NCBI GenBank assembly: GCA_947589215.1
Contig: CANQCL010000005.1
Coordinates: 62,001-126,000, forward strand
DNA length: 64,000 nt
Direction: 5' to 3'
Source: an uncultured Clostridia bacterium
GTDB taxonomy: Bacteria; Bacillota; Clostridia; Oscillospirales; Ruminococcaceae
The translations under genes were made by a program, and so were the position numbers. The notes beneath the pieces are model-generated. The model was not told the DNA's origin. It made no database searches and was given only the letters and a program-made list of their open reading frames with translations. Of this stretch, positions 33,701 through 42,489 are shown in pieces. Position 1 is the stretch's first letter. Every line of letters begins with the position of its first letter.

Positions 33701-34081
33701 ATGTCCAATAGGGAAGTTAAACAGGAAGAGCTAAAAACCGAGCACTCCGAATGCGGAGGAAAGTATGTAGAAATGGTAAAGAAAATTAATGATAATATGC
33801 CTTGCGAGGAGGAGTTTTACGACTTGTCCGAGCTTTTCAAAATGCTGGGCGACTCGACAAGAGTTAAGATACTGTATGCGTTGTCTCAGGGGGAGATGTG
33901 CGTGTGCGATATTGTAGAACTGCTTGATGTTACGCAGTCGGCGGTTTCGCATCAGCTAAGGCTTTTAAAGCAGGCAAGACTTGTAAAGTACAGACGAAGC
34001 GGAAAGTCTGCAATATACTCAATTTCTGACGATCATGTATATACTATATTAAGTATGGGTATGGAGCATATATCTGAGTAA
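33701..34081 (+). CDS. ArsR/SmtB-family metal-sensing repressor (CadC-like)
   Basis: 126 residues. Winged HTH: LFKMLGDSTRVKILYALSQG, MCVCDIVELLDVTQSAVSHQ, LKQARLVKYRRSGKSAIYSI. The MCVCD motif supplies the alpha-3 Cys pair, and an N-terminal Cys/His region (HSECGGKYVEM, MPCEEEFY) can complete a CadC-type site; the C-terminal DDHVYTILSMGMEHISE could form an alpha-5 zinc site. It represses its operon until Cd/Pb/Zn binds. ATG 33701 with GAGGAGAAAG upstream is chosen over ATG 33668, which lies in the operator. The ATPase gene follows by 24 bp. Confidence 0.9.
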   Translation: MSNREVKQEELKTEHSECGGKYVEMVKKINDNMPCEEEFYDLSELFKMLGDSTRVKILYALSQGEMCVCDIVELLDVTQSAVSHQLRLLKQARLVKYRRSGKSAIYSISDDHVYTILSMGMEHISE

Positions 34082-34105
34082 ACTATTTGTAACGGAGATG
34101 ATTTT

Positions 34106-36196
34106 GTGGAAAAGCTAGTGCTGGAGCTGTCGGGGCTTGACTGTCCCAACTGCGCTGAGAAGATAAATAAGAGAGTTTCAAGGCTTGCTGAGGTAAGCGA
34201 GTCTAATCTGGATTTTATTAATAAAAAGCTGACTGTATCAACTGAGAGCAGTTCTATTATAGAAGAAGTTAAGAAAATAGTAGGCGAGATAGAGCCAAAT
34301 GTAGAGGTTAAACCGTTTGTAAGAAAAAGCGGAGTGCAGTTACATAAGAGCAGGATTAGAGAGATCTCTGAGATTGCAATTTCTCTTGTGTTTTTTGTTC
34401 TCGCGTTTATATTTGACAGCGGTGTTTTAAATATTGTATTTTCACTTCTTGCGTTCTTTGTATCGGGTTATGGGGTTATAATATCCGCTGTAAAAAATCT
34501 TATAAAGGGTGAGGCGTTTGACGAAACACTGCTTATGACGATAGCGTCCGTAGGAGCGCTCTGTATTGGAGATGTTAAAGAGGGTGCGGCGGTAATGATA
34601 TTCTTCCGTGTGGGAGAGCTATTTCAAGACATTGCGGTGGAGCGTTCGAGAAAGTCTATAACCAGTCTGCTCACGCTCAAGAGCGATACTGTAAATGTAA
34701 GGGTTGGCAGTGAGATTAAAGAGATTGAAACTGATAAGGTTCAGGTTGGAGACATAATGGTCGTAAGAGTAGGTGAGAGAGTGCCTATAGACGGCATTAT
34801 AGTCAGCGGAAGCACTTCTTTTGACGCATCTGCACTTACGGGAGAGGCTGTTCCTGTTGGGGCATCTGAAGGCACGGAAATATTAAGCGGAAGTGTAAAT
34901 TTGACTTCAGTTGTTGAAATAAAAGCAACCAAAAGATACAGTGATTCAACCATAGCAAAGATTTTAGAGATGGTTGAAAACGCTTCAGAGAAAAAGGCAA
35001 AGGCTGAGAAGTTTATCACAAAATTTGCGAGAGTGTATACTCCTTTGGTTGTTGTGGCAGCTGTATTACTTGTTATAATTCCATCAATAGTGACAGGCTT
35101 TTCACAGTTCAGCGAATGGCTTTACAGAGGGTTGCTGTTCTTGGTAATATCCTGCCCTTGTGCACTGGTTATATCTGTACCGCTCAGCTTTTTTGCAGGA
35201 ATAGGGTGTGCCTCGAGAAAGGGTATACTTATAAAAGGCGCTAAAGATATTGAGAGCCTAAGCAGATTGAAGTCAATCGCATTTGACAAGACAGGAACGC
35301 TTACAGAGGGAAAATTTAAAGTAACTGATATTATTCCGAGCGGTGATTTAGCAAAGGATTATTTATTAAAAATTTGTGCATATGCTGAATCTATGTCTAC
35401 GCATCCCATAGCGCAGTCAATAGTTGAGAGATATGGAAAGCCAATAGATAATAGTGTCTTGTCAGAAGCATCTGAAATCGCAGGCAGTGGTGTTAAAGCT
35501 AAAATCAACGGTCACGAGATATTGTGCGGAACGAGAAAACTATTAGAGAAAAACTCAGTTAGAGCGAAATTCAAATATGATGACAGCACCTGTGTATATA
35601 TTGCTTTAGACGGTCGCTATGCAGGAGTGATTTTGTTAGGAGATTCTATAAAGAGCGGTTCTAAGTCGGCTGTTGAAACGCTAAAATCAAAGGGTATTTC
35701 AACAACACTTTTAACCGGAGACAAAGAGAAAACTGCAATGAAAATAGCCAACGAACTAGGTATTGACAATGTATACAGCGAGCTTTTGCCTGCTGATAAG
35801 GTAGCAAAGGTTGAGGAGCTTATAAGCGATAAAGTAAAAGGCTGTGTAGGTTTTGTCGGTGACGGAATTAATGACGCACCTGTAATAGCAAGAGCGGACA
35901 TAGGGTTTGCCATGGGAGGTTTAGGTTCTGATATAGCAATAGAGGCAGCAGATGTAGTTTTGATGAATGATGATCCAACGAGCATACCGACCGCTGTATC
36001 CATTTCAAAAAAGACAATGAGAATTGTAAAAGAGAACATAGTTTTCGCATTAGGTATTAAGCTTTTGGTAATGCTATTTGGTGCAATAGGTATGGCAGAT
36101 ATGTGGGTAGCTGTTTTTGCTGACGTTGGTGTATCTATAATTGCCATATTAAATTCTTTGAGGGCGATGAGCAGTAAAAGCTTACGTATTTTATAA
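34106..36196 (+). CDS. cadA/zntA: P1B-type Zn/Cd/Pb-exporting ATPase
   Basis: 696 residues. N-terminal heavy-metal-binding domain with GLDCPNCAEKI; membrane segments at ~90-140; actuator loop FDASALTGEAVPVG; metal-binding helix SCPCALVISVPLSFF (CPC); phosphorylated Asp in AFDKTGTLTEG; HP-type motif STHPIAQSIV; hinge VGFVGDGINDAPVIA; last two helices to the end. The CPC motif with a C-terminal Asp region (FADVGVSIIAIL) fits the Zn/Cd/Pb subgroup. It pumps metal out of the cell. Start is GTG 34106 with GGAG 8 nt upstream. Co-transcribed with the CadC-like repressor. Confidence 0.93.
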   Translation: MEKLVLELSGLDCPNCAEKINKRVSRLAEVSESNLDFINKKLTVSTESSSIIEEVKKIVGEIEPNVEVKPFVRKSGVQLHKSRIREISEIAISLVFFVLAFIFDSGVLNIVFSLLAFFVSGYGVIISAVKNLIKGEAFDETLLMTIASVGALCIGDVKEGAAVMIFFRVGELFQDIAVERSRKSITSLLTLKSDTVNVRVGSEIKEIETDKVQVGDIMVVRVGERVPIDGIIVSGSTSFDASALTGEAVPVGASEGTEILSGSVNLTSVVEIKATKRYSDSTIAKILEMVENASEKKAKAEKFITKFARVYTPLVVVAAVLLVIIPSIVTGFSQFSEWLYRGLLFLVISCPCALVISVPLSFFAGIGCASRKGILIKGAKDIESLSRLKSIAFDKTGTLTEGKFKVTDIIPSGDLAKDYLLKICAYAESMSTHPIAQSIVERYGKPIDNSVLSEASEIAGSGVKAKINGHEILCGTRKLLEKNSVRAKFKYDDSTCVYIALDGRYAGVILLGDSIKSGSKSAVETLKSKGISTTLLTGDKEKTAMKIANELGIDNVYSELLPADKVAKVEELISDKVKGCVGFVGDGINDAPVIARADIGFAMGGLGSDIAIEAADVVLMNDDPTSIPTAVSISKKTMRIVKENIVFALGIKLLVMLFGAIGMADMWVAVFADVGVSIIAILNSLRAMSSKSLRIL

Positions 36197-36198
36197 AA

Positions 36199-36236
36199 CA
36201 AAAAGGCACGTAGATCATATTTCTATGAGCCTATAG
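36199..36236. repeat. R repeat, partial copy (also terminator of the ATPase gene)
   Basis: AAAAAGGCACGTAGA ... TCTATGAGCCT resembles the hairpin half of the 90-nt repeat found at 38180, 41739 and 43195. It lies directly after the ATPase stop. Confidence 0.5.
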
Positions 36237-36244
36237 TTAAAATG

Positions 36245-36430
36245 TTAGTAGACCAATGCTTTTAAAATCAAAGCAAATAAGATTTTAGTATTATTTAACG
36301 CAAGTGGATAGTATCCACCTGTTCCTCTTTTAAATTTTCTAATATCTGTCAAAGTTATGTCAAAAGTGTTATCTGCACCAAAATCATAAATCAGTTTTAA
36401 TTTATCCAGAGATGGCAGGGCGTGCCGACG
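36245..36430 (-). pseudogene. Unidentified gene remnant, possibly pRiA4b ORF-3-like
   Basis: A minus-strand frame without start reads LDKLKLIYDFGADNTFDITL, then RGTGGYYPLALNN. The YDFG...F.I.L pattern recalls pRiA4b ORF-3-like proteins, but the piece is short. It overlaps the RHS remnant in another frame. Confidence 0.3.
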
Positions 36431-36644
36431 GATCTTTTTGCTCTTTGTCTGCTCTTCCGCCTGTATAATATGCTAAATCTTCATCAGTATATGGCTGTTT
36501 TTGAACTATCTCATACAAATCCGCATTAATAAACCTACCAATATTACTATCATAGTAACGGCTTTGCAAATAATACAACCCTGTATAAGTATCGTAATAA
36601 TAACCCCTATAACTTAATGGATTTTTAAGACTTTTTTCATAATA
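36402..36644 (-). pseudogene. RHS repeat-associated core remnant
   Basis: Minus-strand frame: NPLSYRGYYYDTYTGLYYLQ, SRYYDSNIGRFINAD, then PYTDEDLAYYTGGRADKEQK and a stop. This is the signature C-terminal core of RHS/YD-repeat polymorphic toxins, which marks where a toxin tip is fused. The N-terminus is missing and a membrane-protein gene lies directly upstream, so it is debris, perhaps once an orphan toxin-tip cassette. Confidence 0.85.
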
Positions 36645-36653
36645 TTACCACCT

Positions 36654-37043
36654 TCAATTTTTCGTGTAATGACATACAATAGCAATAACACCGCTTGTAA
36701 TTGCAAAAACAAATGTCAATAAAGAATAATATATAATCACACATTCTGAAATTGAAAAACTTTCGTTATGATAAAATGGTAAGTAGAATAATATACTATC
36801 TCTTAAAATCAATATCATAAATCCAGAAGCTATCAATAAATAAAGTATGCTTAAATAACCTATTTTAAATCTTTTAAATAAAAGAAAACTAAGAAATAAT
36901 GCAAATAGAGTAAGAATAATAAAGAAAGATTCGTTATTAATGATTAAAACTGAATCGCAAATAAAACAACATATAATTTCAATCAACCATATTAATATAA
37001 ACACTGATAAAAGAAAAGTATTGACTAAATATATTTTTCTCAT
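36654..37043 (-). CDS. Small membrane protein, possible immunity protein
   Basis: 129 residues with four hydrophobic segments (~5-28, ~37-55, ~60-82, ~100-125; for example FIILTLFALFLSFLLF). No family recognised. It sits between two RHS remnants on the same strand, the usual place for immunity genes of polymorphic toxins; that role is inferred only from position. Very AT-rich, unlike the housekeeping genes. Confidence 0.5.
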   Translation of the reverse strand: MRKIYLVNTFLLSVFILIWLIEIICCFICDSVLIINNESFFIILTLFALFLSFLLFKRFKIGYLSILYLLIASGFMILILRDSILFYLPFYHNESFSISECVIIYYSLLTFVFAITSGVIAIVCHYTKN

Positions 37044-37070
37044 ATAAAATTCATCTCCATAGTTTAATAA

Positions 37071-37212
37071 TTATATAAACATCAAAAACACACTTCTAAT
37101 AAACCGTAAGAATTTTATACAGCAGTTTCCCCTTGCGTCATATTCATATTCTGCTCCCTGTAAATTTGTTATATAATAATACTGTTCTCCATTGTAGTCG
37201 AAACGAATTATC
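37071..37212 (-). pseudogene. RHS/YD-repeat remnant
   Basis: Minus-strand frame without start: IIRFDYNGEQYYYITNLQG, then EYEYDARGNCC, followed by unrelated codons to a stop. The YNGEQYYY.TNLQG...YDA.GN pattern is typical of YD repeats next to the RHS core. Second piece of the same decayed locus. Confidence 0.7.
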
Positions 37213-37236
37213 TAACTTGAAACCAGTTTAATATTA

Positions 37237-37818
37237 TTAATATTGTAAAATTGGTATTGGTTCATTAGATACTCTAATAATATTAAATCCTAAATTAACT
37301 AGTTTCTTTTTTAACCTTCTATCATTAGAATAAATAAAGCATAAACCTTCGTGAGCAACACTTCTTAAAAAGCATTTATTATCTTTATAAAAACATAAAT
37401 CATTCGGTCTGTCTGGATAACACCATTTATATAGTCCAGTACTTTTTTTCAATAACTTAATTACATTATCGTTCAACTCTATCACAAAAATATCCATTTT
37501 ATTACGATACATATATCCACAATATTCAACATCTTCATATCTTCTTATTACAAAATTATTGAATTGAGATAAAAAAGGCTCTAAAGATTTTTTGTACTCC
37601 ATATACTCTTTACAATCATATGGATTAACATAATTGTTAGGAGTGTAACCTATTTCTTTTAATTCAAACTCATCAAAATATTTTAAATTTTCATCAGTTA
37701 TGTGTTCTTGAAAATAATTTTGAACATTAAAAGTAACTGCATCGCAATATTCATATAATAAATTCAACAATGTAATATACAATTTTCCTGTTAAATCATC
37801 ATTGATAATTTGAATCAT
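37237..37818 (-). CDS. Hypothetical protein in RHS locus (possible immunity protein)
   Basis: 193 residues, soluble, rich in Tyr/Asp/Asn. Segments: LYEYCDAVTFNVQNYFQEHI, YVNPYDCKEYMEYKKSLEPF, LYKWCYPDRPNDLCFYKDNK and EGLCFIYSNDRRLKKKLVNL. The C-terminal half has the look of a SUKH/immunity-like alpha-beta protein, but I cannot assign a family. It overlaps the preceding gene by 20 bp, so the two are read together. Confidence 0.55.
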   Translation of the reverse strand: MIQIINDDLTGKLYITLLNLLYEYCDAVTFNVQNYFQEHITDENLKYFDEFELKEIGYTPNNYVNPYDCKEYMEYKKSLEPFLSQFNNFVIRRYEDVEYCGYMYRNKMDIFVIELNDNVIKLLKKSTGLYKWCYPDRPNDLCFYKDNKCFLRSVAHEGLCFIYSNDRRLKKKLVNLGFNIIRVSNEPIPILQY

Positions 37819-38059
37819 AACTCACCTCATTAAAATAGAAACCACACATGTGTTGTTCTCCTGAAACAGAGACTGTTGTCTCATCTCCAGCAAACACAAA
37901 TGCACCGATATCATAATACCAAAATGAATCCGCTCCAAGTTCTAACATTTTTTCCTCGCACATTTCTCTTACTTGAAGTAAATTCATTCCGGAATTAATG
38001 TTTTTCTTTGCAAATTTAATAGTATCCTTTGCGATCTGCTGAACCTGTCTGTATTCCAT
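37799..38059 (-). CDS. Truncated M24-type peptidase (Xaa-Pro dipeptidase-like) N-terminal fragment
   Basis: 86 residues: MEYRQVQQIAKDTIKFAKKN, GMNLLQVREMCEEKMLELGA, DSFWYYDIGAFVFAGDETTV. This matches the start of the small M24 metallopeptidases found in gut Firmicutes (~220 residues); the metal-binding residues would come later and are missing, and the last ~15 residues look frameshifted. Probably a relic, or an N-terminal piece re-used in the RHS locus. 38060-38179 has no gene. Confidence 0.5.
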   Translation of the reverse strand: MEYRQVQQIAKDTIKFAKKNINSGMNLLQVREMCEEKMLELGADSFWYYDIGAFVFAGDETTVSVSGEQHMCGFYFNEVSYDSNYQ

Positions 38060-38179
38060 TTTAGATCCCCACTTTTATTCACTTTTTATTTTTTTATTTT
38101 ATTATATATGATAAAACCAATAAAAGCAAATGAATTGTATAATAAATAGAAATCGAAATGCAATTTGCTTTTTGAGTAC

Positions 38180-38271
38180 AAAAAAGGCACATGGATTTTT
38201 ATTTCTATGTGTCTGTTTTTTCTAATATTGGGTTGGTGATAGTTTGAGTTTTTACGCAACCGTAAAAATAT
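38180..38271. repeat. R repeat copy 1
   Basis: AAAAAAGGCACATGGATTTT...CTATGTGTCTGTTTTTT, then GGTTGGTGATAGTTTGAGT and the hairpin TTTTTAC-gcaacc-GTAAAAA. Shares layout and sequence with 41739-41827 and 43195-43284. On either strand the first hairpin is followed by a T run, so it acts as a bidirectional terminator for the redox operon. Confidence 0.7.
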
Positions 38272-38283
38272 CAAAGTAATCCA

Positions 38284-38835
38284 CTATTTTAACTGCAAAC
38301 CATCTTTAAATGCGTTACCAACTCTTTTAGTTACTGTATAATATCCATGTGTATACGGATCAAATGCTATCGCTGAAAGTTTTTCAATATCTACCTTATC
38401 TCCATCCATTACACTTTCATCTACCGATGTATTTATAACTTTTCCTATAACTCCGCAATCTCCATATTCGATAAATTCACATTCTATACAAATTGGGAAT
38501 TCATTTATAATCGGTGCGTCTACATTTTCTGATTTTATAGCCGTTAATTTACTGTTTTCAAATTTATTCGGTGTATTGTTTCCCGATGCAATTCCAAAAT
38601 AATCTGCTTCTATAACGTGCTTACTATCCGCTATGGAAACAGTAAATGCTTTTCTTTCTTTGATGTTTTGAACTGTTTTATGTGTTTCTGTTAAATTCAA
38701 AATAACTTTATCCCTTTCAAGCATTGTTCCCCACGCCGCATTCATTACATCAATACTTCCGTCTTCATTGTATGTCGCAACCATAAGTACAGGCATTGGA
38801 AATATTGCCTCTGTTGTTTTAATGTTTTTTCTCAT
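38284..38835 (-). CDS. Flavin reductase-like FMN-binding protein
   Basis: 183 residues, the usual size. Flavin-reductase-like split barrel: FPMPVLMVATYNEDGSIDVM, NAAWGTMLERDKVILNLTET, HKTVQNIKERKAFTVSIADS and YFGIASGNNTPNKFE. Such proteins bind FMN and reduce it or act as ferric/nitro reductases. Last gene of the TetR-controlled redox operon; together with the flavodoxin it suggests an electron-transfer function. Confidence 0.85.
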   Translation of the reverse strand: MRKNIKTTEAIFPMPVLMVATYNEDGSIDVMNAAWGTMLERDKVILNLTETHKTVQNIKERKAFTVSIADSKHVIEADYFGIASGNNTPNKFENSKLTAIKSENVDAPIINEFPICIECEFIEYGDCGVIGKVINTSVDESVMDGDKVDIEKLSAIAFDPYTHGYYTVTKRVGNAFKDGLQLK

Positions 38836-38982
38836 AACTAACCATTCCTTTCATTGCTTTAATTATAATTTTACCATTATTTCTAACTTTTTTCAATACG
38901 TCTTTCAACTTTTGTTTTGTGATTATATTTTTCTCTCAATATCGCTATATGTTTCATTTGTTATATAAATCAAGTATCCCTT

Positions 38983-39306
38983 TTATTCTGACCATACTTC
39001 TTTTGCCATATTAAATACAGCCCAACCCTTCGGCCATCCGGCATAAAACGCTACATGTGTAATAATCGCAGCTATCTCCTTTTGAGTAACGCCTGCATTT
39101 TTAGCATTTTCCAGATGATATTTTAATGAAGAATCGGTTATTCCTGATGACATCAGTGCAACTACCGTAATTATACATCGAGTTTTTAAATCAATGTCCT
39201 CATTATTCCAGTTCTCACCGAAAAGTACATCATCATTATAATGTGCAAAGTCGGGTGCAAATTCCCCAAGTGCATCTTTTCCTGCGGTTTGTACGATTTT
39301 TACCAT
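38983..39306 (-). CDS. Carboxymuconolactone decarboxylase-like protein
   Basis: 107 residues. CMD/AhpD-like helical fold: FAHYNDDVLFGENWNNEDID, LKTRCIITVVALMSSGITDS, SLKYHLENAKNAGVTQKEIA, HVAFYAGWPKGWAVFN. The Cys-x-x-Cys of peroxidase-active AhpD is absent, so a lactone decarboxylase-like or ligand-binding role is more likely. This gene commonly sits beside aldo/keto reductases and flavodoxins in redox operons, as here. Confidence 0.88.
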   Translation of the reverse strand: MVKIVQTAGKDALGEFAPDFAHYNDDVLFGENWNNEDIDLKTRCIITVVALMSSGITDSSLKYHLENAKNAGVTQKEIAAIITHVAFYAGWPKGWAVFNMAKEVWSE

Positions 39307-39385
39307 TTTAAATCCTCCTTAAATTCATTTTTTATATTTCATTTTATTATAAAATGTAAAGCGAATAAAAGTAAGTGAATTATTT

Positions 39386-39871
39386 TCACAGCTTTTCCAC
39401 CCACTTTTTCAGTTCGTCCGCAGAGGGTGAATCGTTCAGGAGCCTTCCCTCTGTGATTACTGTGTCTGCCGAAACAGAACTCTTTAATCCTGCAACGGTT
39501 TTTCCGAATCCGCTGCCGCCCGAAGTCGCAAACAGAACGATCTTCTTGCCCGAAAAATCATAGCTTTCAAGAAAACTATTTATGATAGTCGGGGCAACAT
39601 ACCACCATATCGGAAAACCAAGCAGTATCGTATCATGTCCTGAAATATCAGCTTTCGTGCCCGCAAGAACAGGACGGCTTGTTTTGTCGCTCATCTCAAC
39701 AGAGCTGCGTGATTTTTTATCCATCCAGTTCAAATCCTCCTGTGTGTATGGTACATCAGGTTTTATCTCGTATAGGTCTGCGCCGATTACTTTTGCGAGG
39801 TTCTCGGCAACTTTTGCAGTTTTTCCGCTCGCAGAAAAATATGCAACTAAAATTTTACTCATATCATTCAC
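39386..39871 (-). CDS. Flavodoxin
   Basis: 161 residues. FMN phosphate loop YFSASGKTAKVAENLAKV; then VPYTQEDLNWMDKKSRS, FPIWWYVAPTIINSFLESYD and LFATSGGSGFG. This is the long-loop flavodoxin type common in gut Firmicutes. One-electron carrier in the cytoplasm. AAAGGA fits ATG 39871; ATG 39862 (MSKILVAYF) is an alternative start. Second gene after the aldo/keto reductase. Confidence 0.92.
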   Translation of the reverse strand: MNDMSKILVAYFSASGKTAKVAENLAKVIGADLYEIKPDVPYTQEDLNWMDKKSRSSVEMSDKTSRPVLAGTKADISGHDTILLGFPIWWYVAPTIINSFLESYDFSGKKIVLFATSGGSGFGKTVAGLKSSVSADTVITEGRLLNDSPSADELKKWVEKL

Positions 39872-39896
39872 TTATCCTTTCTGTTTTCTCTTTTAT

Positions 39897-40907
39897 TTAT
39901 ATTACATTTCCGGCTTTTTGCTTGCCGTTTTGTGCCATAACTCCTGCCAGTGCATGAGGTACATATAATTCCTCTAAGTAGTTTATTTCATCTGGAGTCA
40001 ACTCTAAATCTACAGCCTTTACCACACCGTCTACATGTGAAAGCTTTGTAGTTCCAACAACAGGTGAAGTTACTTTTGTAAGCAGCCATGCAAGAGAAAT
40101 CTCTGTCATAGATACACCGCGTTTTTCTGCCAACTCATCAACACGTCGAATGATCTTGCCGTCTGCTTCTGCGGTAGCATCATACTTAAATCGAGCATAT
40201 GAATCCTCTTGAAAACGTTTAGATGTCTCTCCCGGATGTCGGGATAATCTTCCGCTTGCCAGAGCACTATACGGCGTCATTGCTATCCCCTCAGACGCAC
40301 AGAACGGAGCCATCTCACGTTCTTCCTCACGGGCAATCAGGTTGTAATGTCCTTGAATTGAGATAAACTCAGTCAGTCCATTGACTCTTGCATAATAGTT
40401 TGCTTTCGCAAGCTGCCAAGCAAAGCAGTTTGAAATGCCGATATACCGTACTTTGCCGGATTTCACAGCACTGTGAAGACCATACATAATTTCCTCCATA
40501 GGGGTGTGATAGTCCCACATATGATAGATATAAAGGTCAACATAATCCAGACCAAGATTTTGCAGGCTCTTGTTCAGATAGTTCTCGATGTGTTGTTGTC
40601 CTGTGACTCCGTTATCAATCTCGTCCTGCGTTCTAGGCGTAAACTTTGTGGCAATAACATAATCATCACGCTTTGCAAAGTCCATAAGTGCCCTGCCTAC
40701 ATATTGCTCACTGGTACCGTTTTGGTAGACAATAGCGGTATCATAGAAATTTATACCCAGATCAAGACCATGCTTGATGATTTCCCGTGTTTCCGCTTCA
40801 CCGATCGTCCAGCTATGCTGACCGGTGGCGGCATTTCCAAATCCCATGCAACCCATACAAATACGGGATACATTCAAATCAGATTTTCCTAAATATGTGT
40901 ACTTCAT
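39897..40907 (-). CDS. Aldo/keto reductase
   Basis: 336 residues, complete AKR barrel without iron-sulfur tail: LNVSRICMGCMGFGNAATGQ, catalytic Asp/Tyr in INFYDTAIVYQNGTSEQYVG, Lys in YVIATKFTPR and His in LYIYHMWDYHTPMEE; cofactor end SPVVGTTKLSHV. NADPH-dependent reduction of a carbonyl; substrate unknown. First structural gene after the TetR repressor, 13 bp downstream of it, so co-regulated. Confidence 0.93.
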   Translation of the reverse strand: MKYTYLGKSDLNVSRICMGCMGFGNAATGQHSWTIGEAETREIIKHGLDLGINFYDTAIVYQNGTSEQYVGRALMDFAKRDDYVIATKFTPRTQDEIDNGVTGQQHIENYLNKSLQNLGLDYVDLYIYHMWDYHTPMEEIMYGLHSAVKSGKVRYIGISNCFAWQLAKANYYARVNGLTEFISIQGHYNLIAREEEREMAPFCASEGIAMTPYSALASGRLSRHPGETSKRFQEDSYARFKYDATAEADGKIIRRVDELAEKRGVSMTEISLAWLLTKVTSPVVGTTKLSHVDGVVKAVDLELTPDEINYLEELYVPHALAGVMAQNGKQKAGNVI

Positions 40908-40920
40908 ATTAATCCTCCTG

Positions 40921-41544
40921 TCAATCTTTTAATAAGCGTTTCGCACAATTATAAGTAATTTCGTAAATCGTCATAAACACATAATTGACATTTGCTTTTT
41001 CCATAGCTGACCTCTGCTTATCATTTACGACAGTATAGGGGTAAATCCCGAACATAAACGGAAAAAATGAATATATAAAGTCCTGTTTTTCAGAAACCGA
41101 CATATCGGGGAAATACTTTTCTAAACATCTCATAACCGTATGCAGCGATTCTCCATAAGCTACTTTGAATTCAGCCAACTGCTCAGGTCGGCTGCTGCTC
41201 TCCATATCATAGTGGTTCATAGACATAATTTTCAAAAGCTGTTCCCGCTTTTCCAAAGATCTCGCCAGCTTGTCGGCAAATTCGTCTTTTGAAAGTGCAG
41301 CATTTTCCTCAATGATTTTGTTCAAATCAACGATCCACAACTCGTATTCCCTCTTCAAAAGTGCAAGGAAGATTTCTTCTTTTGTCTGAAAATAGTTGTA
41401 AATTGAGGTTCGGGTAAAACTGGTTGCGTTGCCAATATCTTTTAGGGAGATTTCCTTAAAACTCTTTGACTTATACAGCTTCTCGCAAGCGTTTATAATT
41501 TCTTCTTTTCGGGCATTTGTCAGTTCCGGTGATCCTTTTGGCAT
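40921..41544 (-). CDS. TetR-family repressor
   Basis: 207 residues. N-terminal HTH: RKEEIINACEKLYKSKSFKE, ISLKDIGNATSFTRTSIYNY, FQTKEEIFLALLKREYELWI. The C-terminal domain (~75-200) is helical with a TetR_C form common in Clostridia. Two matched palindromes in its own promoter (41628-41640, 41662-41674) make autoregulation likely. It should control the four redox genes downstream, perhaps in response to an electrophile or quinone (inference). Confidence 0.92.
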   Translation of the reverse strand: MPKGSPELTNARKEEIINACEKLYKSKSFKEISLKDIGNATSFTRTSIYNYFQTKEEIFLALLKREYELWIVDLNKIIEENAALSKDEFADKLARSLEKREQLLKIMSMNHYDMESSSRPEQLAEFKVAYGESLHTVMRCLEKYFPDMSVSEKQDFIYSFFPFMFGIYPYTVVNDKQRSAMEKANVNYVFMTIYEITYNCAKRLLKD

Positions 41545-41627
41545 AGTTTATTCTTCACCTTTCATATTCTTAAAAGAAAGACATTTACCTATCACATCTC
41601 CTGTTTTCAAGTAGTGATAAATTATTC

Positions 41628-41675
41628 TGACATCGTGTCAATACATAGTATAGCACCATTCTGACACGGTGTCAA
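41628..41675 (-). promoter_or_regulatory. TetR promoter with two operators
   Basis: Minus strand TTGACA (41670-41675), 17 nt, TATACT (41647-41652). Palindromes TGACACGGTGTCA (41662-41674, covering -35) and TGACATCGTGTCA (41628-41640, downstream of -10) are 34 bp apart. Confidence 0.85.
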
Positions 41676-41738
41676 TAGTTTTTGGAAAATTTTTATACTC
41701 ATTTTTCTACTTTTTATGACTTTAATCTTTTTATGTAT

Positions 41739-41827
41739 AAAAAAGACACATAGATTTTTATTTCTATATGCCTTATTTTTCAAGTATTAGTTATGATAGT
41801 TCAAGTCAACACAGTTTCGTAAATTCG
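41739..41827. repeat. R repeat copy 2
   Basis: AAAAAAGACACATAGATTTT, TCTATATGCCTTATTTTT, GTTATGATAGTTCAAGTC and AGTTTCGTAAATTC align with copy 3 (43195-43284). Lies downstream of the minus-strand gene at 41860, as a terminator would. Confidence 0.7.
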
Positions 41828-41859
41828 AAAAATAAGCATAACTTACTTTATAACTCCGT

Positions 41860-42465
41860 TTACTTATATACATCAACCTTTATTACAGCAGTCCATTTTC
41901 TACAAAAATCACATTGTTCTAATAGATAATGCCCTGTTCCATTTTTCTCTAAATATTCAAAAGTCTTCTCCTCTGCTTCTTTTGCAGTATTATACCACCC
42001 TATTGTGTTATCGCTACAAGAATGATGTGTTCCACCCTCATCACACCAATAGCCTGTTGTTTTGTCTGTTTTTTTCTTTATTGTAAAACTTTTCTTTTTA
42101 GACCACTTACCATATTTCTTTGTTCCATTAATCTTCTTATATGCTCTTACTTTAACATAATATTTTTTCCCTTTAGTAAAAGTTTTTAAATTTTTATAGG
42201 TATATTTATTTTTATTATTTTTTAATGTTATCTTTAGAAGTTCTTTCTTAAATTTTTTGTCTTTTGTAATTTTAATTACATAACCTGTAACATTTTTTAA
42301 TTTTTTCCACTTAAAAACTATTCTATCGGACTTTTTTGTTATTTTAACATTAGTTACTTTTGCTATACTATTAGAATTTGAGCCATAGGCTGTAACACCC
42401 GTTATTCCCAAAATCATTATCAATATAACTATTATTGAAAATATCTGTCTAAATACCTTTTTCAT
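41860..42465 (-). CDS. Secreted protein: Fn3-like domain plus unrecognised Cys/His-rich domain (copy 1)
   Basis: 201 residues. Signal peptide (IIVILIMILGITGVTAYG), a Lys-rich Fn3-like domain (~38-133; VTNVKITKKSDRIVFKWKKL, YYVKVRAYKKINGTKKYGKW) and a C-terminal domain (~136-197): GYWCDEGGTHHSCSDNTIGW, a helix (TAKEAEEKTFEYLEK) and LLEQCDFCRKWTAV. Four Cys and three His are spaced C-x6-HH-x-C ... H ... C-x2-C, a possible metal site or disulfide pair. I know no name for this domain. The neighbour at 42490 is a diverged tandem duplicate. Likely secreted; role unknown. Confidence 0.75.
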   Translation of the reverse strand: MKKVFRQIFSIIVILIMILGITGVTAYGSNSNSIAKVTNVKITKKSDRIVFKWKKLKNVTGYVIKITKDKKFKKELLKITLKNNKNKYTYKNLKTFTKGKKYYVKVRAYKKINGTKKYGKWSKKKSFTIKKKTDKTTGYWCDEGGTHHSCSDNTIGWYNTAKEAEEKTFEYLEKNGTGHYLLEQCDFCRKWTAVIKVDVYK

Positions 42466-42489
42466 TTTTTCAACCTTTCACAATAGATT

